A DNA stretch of 35,852 bases, taken from Lingula anatina (Eukaryota > Brachiopoda > Lingulata > Lingulida > Lingulidae). How positions within the stretch are numbered: the stretch's first letter is position 1; every line of letters starts with the position of its first letter. The notes beneath the pieces were generated by a model. The model saw only the letters and a program-made list of their open reading frames with translations, was not told the origin of the DNA and ran no database searches. Shown in pieces: positions 9,042-21,416 of the stretch. Position numbers and translations under genes: made by a program. The stretch spans positions 26,659 to 62,510 of the forward strand of contig NW_019775614.1 of assembly GCF_001039355.2 (NCBI RefSeq). Reading direction: 5' to 3'.

Positions 9042-12000
9042 TGTTTTGGGTGGATGCTGTTTTATTTGTTTGCTAGAGCCAAGTCAAAATATTTCATTCA
9101 ATTCCATGGGTGTTGAAAAGAGAAATATCAAAAGTGCTTTGGTTTTCTTTAGCCATAGCATACCATAGTTAGCTTCTTAAAAAATAAAGAACTGAGGGGT
9201 GTTATAAAGGGGAATGGTGTGGTTATCCAGCTCCGCCCCTTTAGGTCACTCTTGTCAGAGTTATCTTAGGGAATAGTACATTCAGAGTACCAATAGCAGT
9301 ATTTCAATGGCACTTCAAAAAGGCATGCAACGATAGCTAATATGGTATCTTTGACCTTCCGTGCAGTCAAATCACAAGTTGTGGTGGTTAGGTCTCAATA
9401 CTCTACAACACGTAAATATGTGATGGCCTTGGAACATACGGTTATTGTTCATAAATTTCAAATATCGCATCAATATTTTTCTCTCTTTTGAACAGCAATC
9501 AATATTGAAATTCCTCACAAAATGATGCTTTCTGATATTGAACCAGCTTGTTTCTAAATCATTTTAGCAATGTTATATGTGACATAATTATTGCTTCAAA
9601 AAGCAGTTTTTGGAAAAATAATTTCTCATTTAATTTTGAATTTATTGAGAAACTGCCATGATATTCGTTTTTCAACAATGATGAGGGCAAAACCCTTTCA
9701 AGTGGTTTTCATATTATGTAAACGTTTACTCTTTTATTCTGTAAATATTGATTTAATGTACATGTGTACATGGATTTGTGATATACTAGTTAATGATTGA
9801 GAGATGCATGTGTATAATTGGTATTTTTCATTGTGATGAATGTGACAAATGTCGGTACAGTGTCGATTATTGTGTTATTATAATCAATTTATAAGTTAAA
9901 GGGATAATAACTCTTTTGTTTTGGCCAAAAAATGAATTTTCCTGGAGTAAACAACAATTTTTCCATACTTACCAATGATTAATAAATCCATTTTTACATT
10001 CAAAGTTAGTCCCTGGTTTTTTTCTAAAAAGTTTGTTTTTTTGTTAAAATCTCTTAAGAGATTACAACAGAGTACAGTCACGTGGTCTAAAGTCAAGCTC
10101 AGATAACAGTATGACAGCTATAACTGTCATTTTTGTGGTAAAACAGAATATATTATATTTCTTTGAGTTCTTCACTATGTTTTTATTGTGAAATATATAT
10201 CTCATACGAAGAGTTATTATCTCTAAGAAGTGTGCGTGTTGGCAAAGCATTTAGGTAAGTCTCCTATTTTACAGTCATGAACTCCATGAAGCATTTCTCT
10301 ATGTATAAAGAGGACTCGATGTATTATCTGAATTGCTGTGAATGATTAAGAAAAGTTGTATAGGTTTTTCTTTGAAAAGTAGCTTAAGTATTTATGTAGA
10401 TGTATTCGTAATGAGACAACTGCAATCCTAACCAAATAGGTAATTATCAGAAAGAGTTGCATAGGTATGGAAGATGAGCACACATGTTACAATAATTATT
10501 ATATTATAGACTCCATGATAGCCTTAACCACCACCCAAGATAATTGCTCAATGGTGCTACTTCTATTCTGAGATGAAATCTTTAAATTGAAAACATTTTT
10601 AAATCTTGTGTAACAGCATGTGGCATTGTGTTATTCAGTTCATAAATGATCTAAAGAGATTAATTTTAGATGTTATTAATTTCTGCATCAGCCCATTTCT
10701 TCATTCTGAACCCCCTTTTCTTTTTTCTACAGGAATGTACCCTTCATCATTCTGTCAACTGAAGAACAGGAAATAAGAGGACAATATTTTATTTCAAAAT
10801 TTATCTATTTATCATGTTAAGTTCTCAGACTTTTTTTTACAATAAACATGACTGCATGCAAAATCCATGAGAATCAGAGCGAGATGGTCTATTTTTTTTC
10901 TGTTTATTTTTAAATTTCATTTATTTAATGCATTTATTTATTAAATTTTGATTATTTGTTGTGATAAAACCTGGATCACCACAGATGAGTATAGACAGCA
11001 TGGAAGGGGCAATTGATTTTAAACTCTATACATAAAAATTTACTGATACACATTTTTGATCATCCATTAATTAAGTTTGTATTAATTTTATTACTGTAAT
11101 GGCAAAAACACCCTATACCATAATCTGACTACTGTAATAACAGTTTTAAACAGAAGCATTTGCTTTGCCCAGGCTTGTATAACATGATTTGGAATACCCC
11201 AAACTAATTTATTTCACCCTTAATGAACTGTAACTTTACTAATAATTTTATGTTCAGGATTTTTTTCTCCTTTCACCTTTACATTTGTTGAGCTGTAACC
11301 TTATTTCTGCTGCTACTATTTCCTTCCAATTTTTAACAACACACCAATGGTTACAGGCTACATAAAAGAAAACAGGATTTGAAAAGAAAAATGTGCAATA
11401 AAAAGTTTTTTTTTTTCTTTTTCTCTCCCATGGTTGAACTCTTCTTCACATGGGGATAGGTCAAAGGTGAGTGTACTGGGTATTCCACTCGGCTAGTATT
11501 GCAAGGTGCTACTTGGTGCCAGCTCAACATGCGCACTAGAAATTAAGTGAACCGGCCATGGACAAATTACGACCACCTAAATTAGCACATGTTAAGAACT
11601 TTAATTGATTGTTTGATCGTCTTTATGGACCTCTATCTCTTTCTGTGTGTGTGTGTGTATGCGTGTGTATTCTCTCTCTCTCTCTTTCTTTCTCTCTCAC
11701 ACACACACATAGTTTTGTTTTATTTGTAAACAACAAATAAAAAGAAAAATGCAATGAGATGAGCAGAAATAGGAATTGTAATAATCAGAATGCAATATAC
11801 AATAATCAAAAGCTTAGGGAATATGAGCCACATGTAGTCTATTCATACATCAGAGCCACGTACTATAAAACTAGTAGATATTGCATTTGATAAACCAGTG
11901 TTTGTCGGAATCTTGTTGATGAATAATAATGTGCAAACTGCCTTATGACTTAATTATTTGCTGTCATGCAAATGTGGGCATTGCCCTTCATTGTGATCTA

Positions 12001-12060
12001 CTTCTGGCATTGGGTTGTGAAAAGCATTATATTATATTGAGCTGGTTATATAATAGTGTG
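9042..12060. other. gene-free stretch
   Basis: Three kilobases of AT-rich DNA with no exon supported by splice sites or recognisable protein sequence. A GT/CT/CA compound microsatellite at 11644-11710 is listed separately. Short open frames here are AT-biased and lack any domain signature. Confidence 0.4.
11644..11710. repeat. compound (GT)n-(CT)n-(CA)n microsatellite
   Basis: GT repeats run into CT repeats and then CA repeats over about 67 bp. Confidence 0.9.
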
Positions 12061-12200
12061 CAGGCCCGTAGCCAGCAGTTTCAAAATGGGGGTTCATTTT
12101 CTGAAAAAGTGGACCTTGCCCCATAAAAACATTATGTACCTAGATCAAATTTTACCCAGAGTGGACCTTTTTTCAGCAAAAGGAGCGGTTCATTCGATGT
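12061..12200 (+). mobile_element. MITE family 2, left-end fragment
   Basis: Begins CAGGCCCGTAGCCAGCAGTT and continues with CTGAAAAAGTGGACCTT and CAAATTTTACCCAGAGTGGA, all shared with the complete copy at 13565-13756. The right terminal repeat is missing, so the copy is truncated or decayed. The right boundary is approximate. Confidence 0.75.
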
Positions 12201-12468
12201 TCCCAACAAAACTATAAAGATTTTTTCAGTCAGATCTATTGTTGCAGTAATTGCCATTTATAATAAGTGCAAACAATAGAAGTGCAACATGGCACATACA
12301 GCAAAATTTATCATATTGGTACAGAGTCCACACCTGTATTTCTGCATGGATTAGATTTAACTGCTATAGGTTGTCATACAAGTATTACAGTACCTTGGTC
12401 ATTTTGTTAAATATTCAGTAGGACTTGGCTTTAAGACTGGGGCCCTAATTTCTCAAATGTGAGTTACT

Positions 12469-12509
<41 letters not shown>

Positions 12510-13412
12510 GATCCTAACATGCAATTACTCTGGGGGTGGGGTGTTTTTCCTCTCACCTCTTACTGTTTGGACCAATCAAAAATAACCAAGGTAAACAGCC
12601 ATATTGAGTAAGGGGGCTCCATGCATTTAGATTTTTTACACCAGACTTATAGGTTGAAAATCTCTCAAAATGATGCGAAACAGAGAAGTGCACCTCACAT
12701 CGTAAAATGGATAAATGGCAACCTTTCTCTTTGTAACATATATGCATGTCATGTATTATGAACATTTTTATGACAGTTATGATACTGCAATCTATATTCA
12801 TTACAGTTTAAAGTGTAAAGTATCTGATGTGCAAAAACATATATTGCACAGGAAAAGAACAGGTGCTTGTATTTGATTTATTGATTGATCAGTACACCAA
12901 TCTTTTCCAATCTTTTTCAAAATGCTCTGAATGTCATTGATGTTTGGAAAGGTTTGAATTGCTTTGATTATGTTGACCAATAATGCATGGGATATGAGTC
13001 CCAGTTACTAACAAAAATTTAATATATGAAGTTAGAAAATATTTATATGAAGGGAAATCAAGATCTCTCTTATATTATTAATTTTGTATAGTCTTGGTAC
13101 TGTATTAATGATAAGTTAAAATACGATGATGATGATGATTGTCAGAAATATTAAAATGATGACAAAGGTGTTACAATTGATAGAGTAAAGAAGATTGAAA
13201 ATTATGTTGACTTCTATTTAATTATCATTATTATTATTATTTTCTTTTTTACACAGGGAAGACCCATTTTACATGAATTTTTTTTTTATAATAATAATAG
13301 CTGTATTCTTGATTAAGATCAATTTCACTGAACAATCTGACTGGGTAGTCTCAACTGGCAGTAAGTCACCAAACTAAACTGTTAAAATAAGGAATCCAAG
13401 TGACAATTAAAG
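12201..13412. other. gene-free stretch
   Basis: AT-rich. It holds a 26+ base poly(T) run ending at 12506 and an (ATG)n patch near 13122-13138. No exon or RNA gene can be supported. Confidence 0.4.
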
Positions 13413-13435
13413 CAGGCCAGTAGCCAGTAGTTTAG
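13413..13435 (+). repeat. MITE family 2, tiny end fragment
   Basis: CAGGCCAGTAGCCAGTAGTTT resembles the family 2 left terminus with substitutions and lies about 150 bp before the complete copy. The body is not recognisable. Confidence 0.45.
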
Positions 13436-13564
13436 AGTTAGGGTGATGTCAGTGGATCAAAATCTAAGGCGGGACTCTCCTTTACAAAGCCATGAGAACC
13501 AGACCCTGTACCACTGGGGATTCTCTCATATGTGATGATCAGGTAGTTTTTTAGTCAACTGATG

Positions 13565-13756
13565 CAGGCCCGTAGCCAGCAATTTCAAAGGGGGGAGAGG
13601 GGTCTTTTTCTGAAAAAGTGGACCTTTTACCATATAATCCCCATTTACCTAGGTCAAATTTTACCCAGAGTGGACCTTTTTCCAGCAAAAAGGGGGGTTC
13701 TTTTGAACCCCCTGACACCCCCCACCCCCCCACCCCCCCCCATGGCTACGGGCCTG
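13565..13756 (+). mobile_element. MITE family 2, complete copy
   Basis: A 192-bp element with 13-bp terminal inverted repeats: CAGGCCCGTAGCC on the left and GGCTACGGGCCTG on the right. TGATG flanks both ends (13560-13564 and 13757-13761), consistent with a 5-bp target duplication, or with the remains of an 8-bp hAT-type duplication. The right half is strikingly C-rich (runs of C near 13715-13740). It encodes nothing credible; open frames on both strands are by-products of the composition. Confidence 0.85.
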
Positions 13757-13761
13757 TGATG

Positions 13762-15111
13762 TCAATTAGAATGGTTCAAAAGCAGGCTCATATGACTTTA
13801 CACATGGTTGGCATATTCTAGGAATATAAATATAATCATTTCCTCACTGGCCATGGTGCCATTACCTCAGATGGCAACCTGCAGAGTCTTTAATTGTCAC
13901 AGATGGTGAGAAATCCTTGAACCAGGTGAGGTAAAAATTCAAACAGACCTCAAAACCGCAAAAGTTAACTGAAGCCTGTAATCGGATAACTATACTTGAT
14001 TAGTGATGCATATGTTCATTTAAGTGAATGGAATGCTCACAGTGGAGGAGAAAACCAGTATTCCTTCATCCACAAGTCGCAAGGCATTTATGAATGTAGA
14101 CAAGAAGGGCTACAGGCCCATTAGACTTTTTTGTGTATAAGGACATTTTTCGCTAATCCTACTTACACTTTGGTACACCAGAATATACTGGTCAAAAACA
14201 GGAAGTGACCTTGCAGTTACTAAATTAATATAAACTTTACTGGACCGGCTTCAATTTTACTGGAATATAGCCTAATTTTGCTAACATTGCAGACGGATAA
14301 AATAACTCAAAATTGGACTTTTGGTTGATATTTTCATGAAAAAATTGTTAACAGATTCCTGGTATTAAAGGCTTTGTTTAAATGAACATGGACTAACATT
14401 GCAAACAAGGCAGCAAAGCTGTCAAATGTACAGAAAATAGTGATGACAGTACACAAAATAACATGACGTACATAACGCTACACAGACTGCAACCGTTAAT
14501 GTGGAAATTTAGAAAATTTTACTAGCATAAGGTCTTGGGTCCATTGATGTTACAACATGAAAATGTCTGGCAAAAATGAAAAATTCACAAAAAGATGCAC
14601 AATTTCAAAAGAATGGTCCAATAAAGTTGCTACTTAAACATGGCCTTTATTTTATAGTCATTATCATAAAAATCATACTTGTTAGTTATGGTGTTTACAG
14701 TCACAATGCACATAGTAGAAATTTTGTTAATACTTGTGTAATATTACATAATGCTTAACTGCATAATCACTACCAACTTCTAATTTTGTACTACAGGGTA
14801 CAGTACTGCTAACATGGGCATTCAGAAAATGAACTTACCACAGATGGTGAAAGCTCAGTGTACAGACGCATTTAAAAGGATAAAATGTAAATGGTAATTT
14901 TGAGAACTAATCACAAGTATTGTTAAGTGGCTAGCAACGGTTGAAATGGACATTAACATAATGACATGCAATGGAAGGATTTAAGACAAATGTCCATTAT
15001 GCAGGACATAAAACAACCCATTATACACAGTTGAGTGAATCTCTTTCTTTTGAACTTATTTTTAAAACATTCATCAGTCAGAACTTGGGGTAAAAAGAAC
15101 TTTTAATTAAA
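13762..15111. other. gene-free stretch downstream of ADAT3
   Basis: AT-rich, no exon supported on either strand. The right end should contain the ADAT3 3' untranslated region. Confidence 0.4.
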
Positions 15112-15117
15112 TTTATT
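15112..15117 (-). terminator. candidate ADAT3 poly(A) signal
   Basis: TTTATT on the plus strand reads AATAAA on the minus strand, about 240 bp beyond the ADAT3 stop. It is the nearest canonical hexamer I noticed; chance occurrence is likely in such AT-rich DNA. Confidence 0.35.
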
Positions 15118-15355
15118 AAAGTTTGTCATCTAAAAATGCAATAATTAAGGTAATCCATGGATGAAGCAGACTCCCGGTATTTTACAGTTTTTGAAGTAGC
15201 AAATTTTGGCTTCACTGTATACTGTACATGCAATTAAACACACTTTTCTGTTTCTTTTCTGTTTAATATACTTTTCACTAGCCTTGGAATTATGAATACT
15301 GAAACTGTTCTCAAATTGTTCTCTTCAATTCTATCACGTAAATTACTGTAATACT

Positions 15356-16597
15356 TTAATGATCAATGGGTAATATATCTTTATAAACTTCAAAATGATG
15401 ATTTAAACCTTTCTGAACATGAATCTTGTACTTGGTTCCCAGAGCTCCTGATTCTGATGCAGTATTATAAAACACTCTACTAATTCTTGAATGAACCAGT
15501 GCCATAGCACACATAACACATGGCTCTCTTGTAACATACAAATCATAACCTGTGCATAAATATGGTGCAGTCTTTTCTTTATTTTCTGTAGCCTTGTCTT
15601 TAGTTTCTGTTTCATTTTTGTTGAGTGTAACAACCTTTTCTTGCCTTCTGGTTATTTCATCTTCAGATGTATTATGTATGCCTGTTTCATTTTTTATGTC
15701 ATTATCAAGATGCAAAACAGGTTTCTTTTCTTCATTTTGACTTCTCTTCTCTTTTGAACTCCTACTAATTTTTGTGTCTCCTTCATCTGGTCTAGTCTTT
15801 TCCTTGTCTTCAGTTACCTTATTTTTCATCTCTTCAATTGTTTTAGTCTCATTTCCAAGGTTACTTGAAGATATTGCAAACAAGGCAGGGCTGCTGTCAT
15901 ATTTCCAAGCACCCCCACCTTGAGCCTTACCAACCAAGTCAATGCATACCATCACAGCATGCTGCAAAGGATGCTGGGATCTAATATCATGTGACTTCGC
16001 AATAATCTCATTGGTTGATGGATCAACAACAATGGCACCAACTTTTTCATTCCCCGTCTGCTCTCCCATTTCAGACATTTTCACAGCTTCTTTCATAAAC
16101 TTTTGGATTAAGTCAACTTCTGAATGTGAAAACAATTGGCCACTTAGAATTTTGGCTATTTTCTTGTCTTCATGAAAAGCTGTAGGCCAGTGTAACACTG
16201 CTGTTTCATACTGTTTTCTTATCAGTGGCTGATATTTGGGGACTTCAGTAATGCATGGTTCACCTAAGCTATCCACACTTATGTCTCTTGACTGACAAAT
16301 TTCGGAAAGAGATAAAATTTTTCCTCCAGAATCACGGCAGCTATCGTCATAGCAACAAACAATAATCTGCAGTTTTGACCCCTCTTGTGTCTTTGCCTTT
16401 CTGACCCTTTTCAAATGTTGTAAAGAGGGCAAGGGGAATTCTGATGTCAACTCCCTAATAAGTGTTGTGGTGTCTTTTTTGTTTTTTATATCACAGACAA
16501 GCACTTTCTCCAACTGAATGTCCTCATAATATTTGTCAGCTAACACAGCCGTTGGGTGCTTAGATGTTTTGCTCTTTCCATCATGGGACCTCTTCAT
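15356..16597 (-). CDS. ADAT3: tRNA-specific adenosine-34 deaminase subunit ADAT3
   Basis: A single uninterrupted 413-residue frame. ADAT3 is the non-catalytic partner of ADAT2; the heterodimer converts A34 to inosine at the tRNA wobble position. The C-terminal half is a cytidine/deoxycytidylate-deaminase fold. The first zinc motif reads HAV at residues 213-215, with valine replacing the catalytic glutamate of active deaminases, the hallmark of ADAT3. The second motif is [16 protein letters not shown] (about 357-372), followed by GALGT and LNHHFEVYK. The N-terminal domain (about 25-140) fits the family's tRNA-presenting region. Between AWKY (230-233) and [12 protein letters not shown] (from 344) lies a Lys/Glu/Thr-rich insert of about 105 residues, longer than the linker I recall for the human protein. 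The start [10 protein letters not shown] is the only good initiator. A possible 5'-leader intron ends just upstream. The gene is head-to-head with the membrane-protein gene on the plus strand. Confidence 0.96.
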   Translation of the reverse strand: MKRSHDGKSKTSKHPTAVLADKYYEDIQLEKVLVCDIKNKKDTTTLIRELTSEFPLPSLQHLKRVRKAKTQEGSKLQIIVCCYDDSCRDSGGKILSLSEICQSRDISVDSLGEPCITEVPKYQPLIRKQYETAVLHWPTAFHEDKKIAKILSGQLFSHSEVDLIQKFMKEAVKMSEMGEQTGNEKVGAIVVDPSTNEIIAKSHDIRSQHPLQHAVMVCIDLVGKAQGGGAWKYDSSPALFAISSSNLGNETKTIEEMKNKVTEDKEKTRPDEGDTKISRSSKEKRSQNEEKKPVLHLDNDIKNETGIHNTSEDEITRRQEKVVTLNKNETETKDKATENKEKTAPYLCTGYDLYVTREPCVMCAMALVHSRISRVFYNTASESGALGTKYKIHVQKGLNHHFEVYKDILPIDH

Positions 16598-16708
16598 TGT
16601 GGAAGGTGAATGGCAGTCTACTGTGCCGGTAGTCTACTGTCCACCACATTGGTTATGTTGAACCCTTAATCCACATGTACTGAACCAGGTGTCCAGCCTC
16701 CTAAATAC
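16598..16708 (-). other. ADAT3: probable ADAT3 5' leader with splice acceptor
   Basis: On the minus strand, TTGCATTCCAG followed by GTATTTAGGAGG places a good acceptor with its exon starting at 16708, 111 bases before the ATG. This suggests a non-coding first exon further right, as is common for genes with an intronless coding frame. The donor was not located. Confidence 0.4.
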
Positions 16709-17616
16709 CTGGAATGCAACAAGCCAGGCAAATTAGTGCAACAAATAACCCAAATATTCATAAAAAGGGACTATAATGCAGACCTCTACATTGCACAACT
16801 CTGCAGTGTACAAAAGAACCAAAGTAAACTCTCCATGATTGCATTGCACATTTGTGTAGATCTATTAACTCATAATTAATTACTTTTTGTTTCAAGCTCA
16901 GAAATCATCTTTACTTTGTTATTATTATTATTATTATTACTATTATTATTATTATTATTATTTTAAATAAATATATAAACTATAAACTTTGAAGAATGAT
17001 AAATCTGAAACCATATGACTGTGTCAAAATGTGTGAAATGCACACTTTTTAAATGCCCCTCCCTCTTAATATAACATCCAATGTCCACGATATGAACACC
17101 GTTTTCCTCCATCTAACTTACAGCAGATTAGACTCTAGTGGAGCTTTTCTTTCTGCATTTCGTGTTCAGCCAAATTCGTTATTGATAGTCAACATGTATG
17201 TTGTACTCACACTTACACCTAACAACAAAATATAAAGACAGCAACTTCGTCACATGTAGGATGATTATAACAGTGTGTTTTCTTGTAAATACTTCTAAGC
17301 TCAGTTCATCCACGTTTGTCTGTTTACAGGACAAGCCATCTATCGTTAAAGCAGTCAAGATAATCACAAGTTAAACCACAGCGGAGCTGGAATGTTTTGA
17401 TGATAAAACTGTAAAACTGATCGTATTAGACTTGTCGAAAGATACTCATTTGGTACGCTAAAATGATCTGAGATGTATTTGATTTGTTACTTGTAAACAA
17501 AAGGCATTTTCACACCAAAACCTAGAATGAAGGCTATCTTGATTCAACACCTTCTTTTGTAGATAGGACAAACCAACTGCGAAAGAAAATGCTTGGTTTC
17601 ATCCTAACTTCACAAG
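16709..17616. promoter_or_regulatory. divergent intergenic region ADAT3 / membrane-protein gene
   Basis: About 0.9 kb between the two opposing coding starts, presumably containing both promoters and both leaders. An (ATT)n tract sits at 16919-16963. No TATA element or specific factor site stands out, so the promoter call rests on geometry only. Confidence 0.4.
16919..16963. repeat. (ATT)n microsatellite
   Basis: About 45 bp of ATT trinucleotide with one interruption (ACT). Confidence 0.9.
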
Positions 17617-20600
17617 ATGAATTTACACGAATTTATCTATGTAATAATTTTTGCTTTTGTGAGTATCATTCTTCCAATTAATGTTTAACACGCAGAGCTG
17701 TGTTTGTAAACTTTCGCTCTAACGTCTTCCTTATTCGGTTTACTTTGGTTCCTTGATTAGCTTGACTTGAAGTTCAGTGTACTAGTAGACTAGTTGAACT
17801 TGGAACTGAGAATTTCATATTGCAGTTAATAGTCGTTAGGAAGAGAAGTGATTTGATGTTTTATAGTGATCAATGCAAATACACAGATACAAGAAAAATA
17901 TCACCTCTCTTTAGACTGACGAAGGTGCTACATATATATGCACACACACACACACTAGCACGAAATTCATGCGTTAACACTCATGTTGACGATTTTGGCA
18001 TCTACATTGTACTACCACATGAACGCAAAGGCTTCAAAAAGTTTAAAATGAAGACCTGTTGCAGAACCAGCCGATCCCTAAATGTTTGTATTTATGTTAC
18101 CTTTCATCTCAACTTGCACTTTCCTGTAAAGTCAACCAGTTTTCCCATCAACAGAGCTGTTAGTAAGGTAATAAACATCTGTTTGTTCACCAGATATCAA
18201 AATCGCCCTTTGGAATGCAAATACAGTACATGTATTTCGTGCCAATCACACACATATACCGGTACTTGATGTGTAGTATCTATCTTTTATTACCTATTAT
18301 ATACTGTATATATGTATCACAAATCTAGCTCATTTATAGTTAGTGTTGACTACATGTAAATGAAAGATGATAAATATACATGTATATTTTTTATTTCTTC
18401 AGCTCCTGGAGGGTGGTAATTCTCTCCGAAAGAGCTTTGATAACCTAAATCCAGTAGAAAGAGGTGAAAGAGCAGACCAGAAAGTTGACGTCGACATAAA
18501 CGCAGAAAAATCATGTTCAAGGGAAAGGTCAAAGATTGTTAGAGATATTTTTCAAAAAGTAGGTGCCTCCATAATTCTAAGCCAAAAGCCTGTTTCACAA
18601 AAGAGCTTTGGGAAACTTCATCTGATGCTGTTTGGTATATGAAATAATAAAAAAATATACAGTATATATCTAACATCAAAACTACCAGACAGGTTGCCAT
18701 ATTAACCACTTAATGATGATAATTTTAATGAATATTTAATTTTATTGGTTATGGATGTTCATATGATAAGTTATATAAAATCTCGATTTGAAATTTCCAG
18801 CAAATCCTTCCATTTTACGAAGACCTCTCCCCAGATGGCCAAGTGCTTGAGGTGCCGCGTGGGTGCCCCTTTAACCAGCTTAGAGACATATATGGGGAAC
18901 AGGAGAGGCATAAGACTTTTGAATATCCATCCAGATGGGTATGTGAATACTGTGGAAAAGCTTTTTCCAGTGAATACTTTTTGGATTTGCATTTTGATAA
19001 CAGGCATAAGGAGGGGGTAAGCCAGGTGAGACTTTCTCTAGAGCTCTAGCTGTTTTGTAAAATATTGATTTGAATTTATTTTCTTGTTCATATATGTGTG
19101 CAGAAGCAGTGTGTTAACATGGTGAAAATATTCATTTTGAAATATTCTGAAATATATATTTGAGATGAATTGTAAATATATAAAAAATTAAATGATATGA
19201 ATAAGAAATTAGATCTACAATGACATATTGGTAAGAAATATTTTTTTAAATTCCCTGCAATAGGAGAGAGATCGAACTTGCCTGGCTGACTACTGTGATA
19301 TATTTAGATGTGATATTGTCTCTGGTGCTAGAAAGCTAGGCTACTGGGACAAAGCTCTTTGTAAACCAAGCGACTGGTCTCCTATATATGACAAGTGTGA
19401 AGTAAGTGTTGGCTGCTCTTGTCATGATAATATATTATGATTATTGACTAAGACCTGTTCCCATAACAATAATCGATCTAGCAGGACCAACTCATCTCAG
19501 AGGGGTTCCTTGCTAAATTGCATTCGGATTAAGTGGCTCTGATGTCTAGCACACCTACTGAAGCTGTAAGGGGGTAATTAACTATCCTTTAGCAGCTTCA
19601 GTAGGCGTGCCAGACATCTAAGGTACTTAAACTGAGTGCAATTTAGCTAGAAATCCTCAAAGATGGGTTGATCATGCTAGATCAATCTAGGTATGGGAAT
19701 GGGGTCTTAACTGGAAACTTGTGGCATAGCAACTAACAACTGGCCAATAAATAAGGTCAGAGGGTAGATTAAATTTTATTAAAATAATAATAATAATAAT
19801 ATTTATTTATAGTCTAAAATCCATATATAAAATGTTCAGTAGACTTCACATGGGTAAAATGAACAGAATCAGATAACTAAAATAAACAAAAAGGTAGTAA
19901 AAATAATAAGATATGAACTAAAGATGTGAACTTAAATGTAATTGAATTGATAAGATATCAAAAATAAATTGTACAGTGTAAAAGACAGCAGCCAGTCAAC
20001 TCAATTGTAAATTGTAAAAGGTAAGATTAGTAAGATTTGTTGTTAACTTAAAATTAAGGTTGATCATCTGTCAAAATGAATTAAACTTGATTTACATTTA
20101 TCAAATGTAAATAATAGTATGGTATTGAAATCGTATGTGGAAATCTGCTAGTTTTTCCCTGCATATATTTACAGGCAGCAATGAAAACGTGTGTTCCCCT
20201 TGGAATAAAGGATGCCATTGCTGAAATATTTTATGGTATGATAATGTTTTTCATCCTTTTACTTACACTTTTGAAAGCAGTCTATTTTGCTCAGAGCAAC
20301 CTAGTTGAAAATATGCTTGTTGCAGGTAAAGTCAACCTGATGATTTTTTGAAATGACTTATCTTGAAAATATACTCCAGCTTTATATGTTTTGTTGAGTT
20401 TTGCATCAGTTGGCAAAATTTCAAGACATATGCACATATGCACAATTTAATGAAAGCATACAAGTTAAAGAACTTTTATTTTTATTCTGTAAAAGAATTT
20501 TTTTTAATAATTTGTTACAGAGGGCTTAACAGAAAATGTGTGTGCTTATCTGACATGTGAAAAATTCTGGTCACTGCCTGAAGAATCAGTGGTAAGAAAA

Positions 20601-21383
20601 GCCTTAGATATGAAGAAAAATAGTATGTCCATAATAATAGAAAGAGATTTCTGACAAATATTTTAATGAAAATTGTGTATTTTAATTTTTTTTTCCAATT
20701 GTTTAAGAAAATTTCCACATCATTATAATCATTCCATATGCAAGTTATAGAGCTGATATTATGTTGCATTTGTTGCATTTGTGCTCAGCCCAAATTAAAG
20801 CCGTAACATCATAAAAAACACTTCCCTCTTTGGTGTTGTTTTTCACCTTCATAAGCTTGATAATTTTGATTGAAGTACAAACACACTAAGGGAGCGTTCC
20901 CATTACCGTAACTTACAAGCTGGATCGATCCAACTCCTCGGGGATTCTCGCTAAAATTGCTTTCAGTTTGAGCGGGTTAAAAGTCTGGCATGCCCCTTGT
21001 AACTTAAAAGTACTTACGTACAGTCGATGAAAACTTTGTGGTCCATGATGTTGTTCATGTTGCTTTGTGAGGGGGCATCCCAGACAGTTACTGTAAGCTG
21101 AAGACATTGACTGCGCCTTAGCGAGAATCCCTGCTGAGATACATAGATCCTGCTAGTACAATGAGGTTATGGGAATGAAGTCTTAGTCCTTTGATTTTAC
21201 TTTATTAATAATAAGTTAGCTATTATGTTCCAGGACAATTCGGTGCAGATTGTAGCCTATGTCTTCCTGGGGTCTTTCCTCATTGTAGCTGTACTTTTCT
21301 ATTACTATGTTGTTTATACACATTATTAGTAAGTATGATTTTTTATTTAAAAATATTTTTGTCAGAATGATTAGATGTAAATT

Positions 21384-21416
<33 letters not shown>

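Noticed and set aside
13551-13821. Gly/Pro-rich frames on both strands near 13.6 kb.
   Set aside because: They are translations of MITE family 2 with its C-rich right half.
15591-15873. Possibility that the ADAT3 insert is an unspliced intron (CAA/GTAACC donor, GCACAG acceptor).
   Set aside because: Splicing there would remove the conserved APYLCTG block before YDLYV, so the insert is better read as coding.
15403-16175. Short frames on both strands within the ADAT3 coding region.
   Set aside because: They are shadows of the 413-residue ADAT3 frame, which has all family motifs.
17820-18269. A 149-codon open frame within intron 1 of the membrane-protein gene.
   Set aside because: It starts without a good initiator context, runs through a CA microsatellite, has Cys/His/Thr-rich non-domain sequence, and falls between two well-supported exons in an unrelated register.
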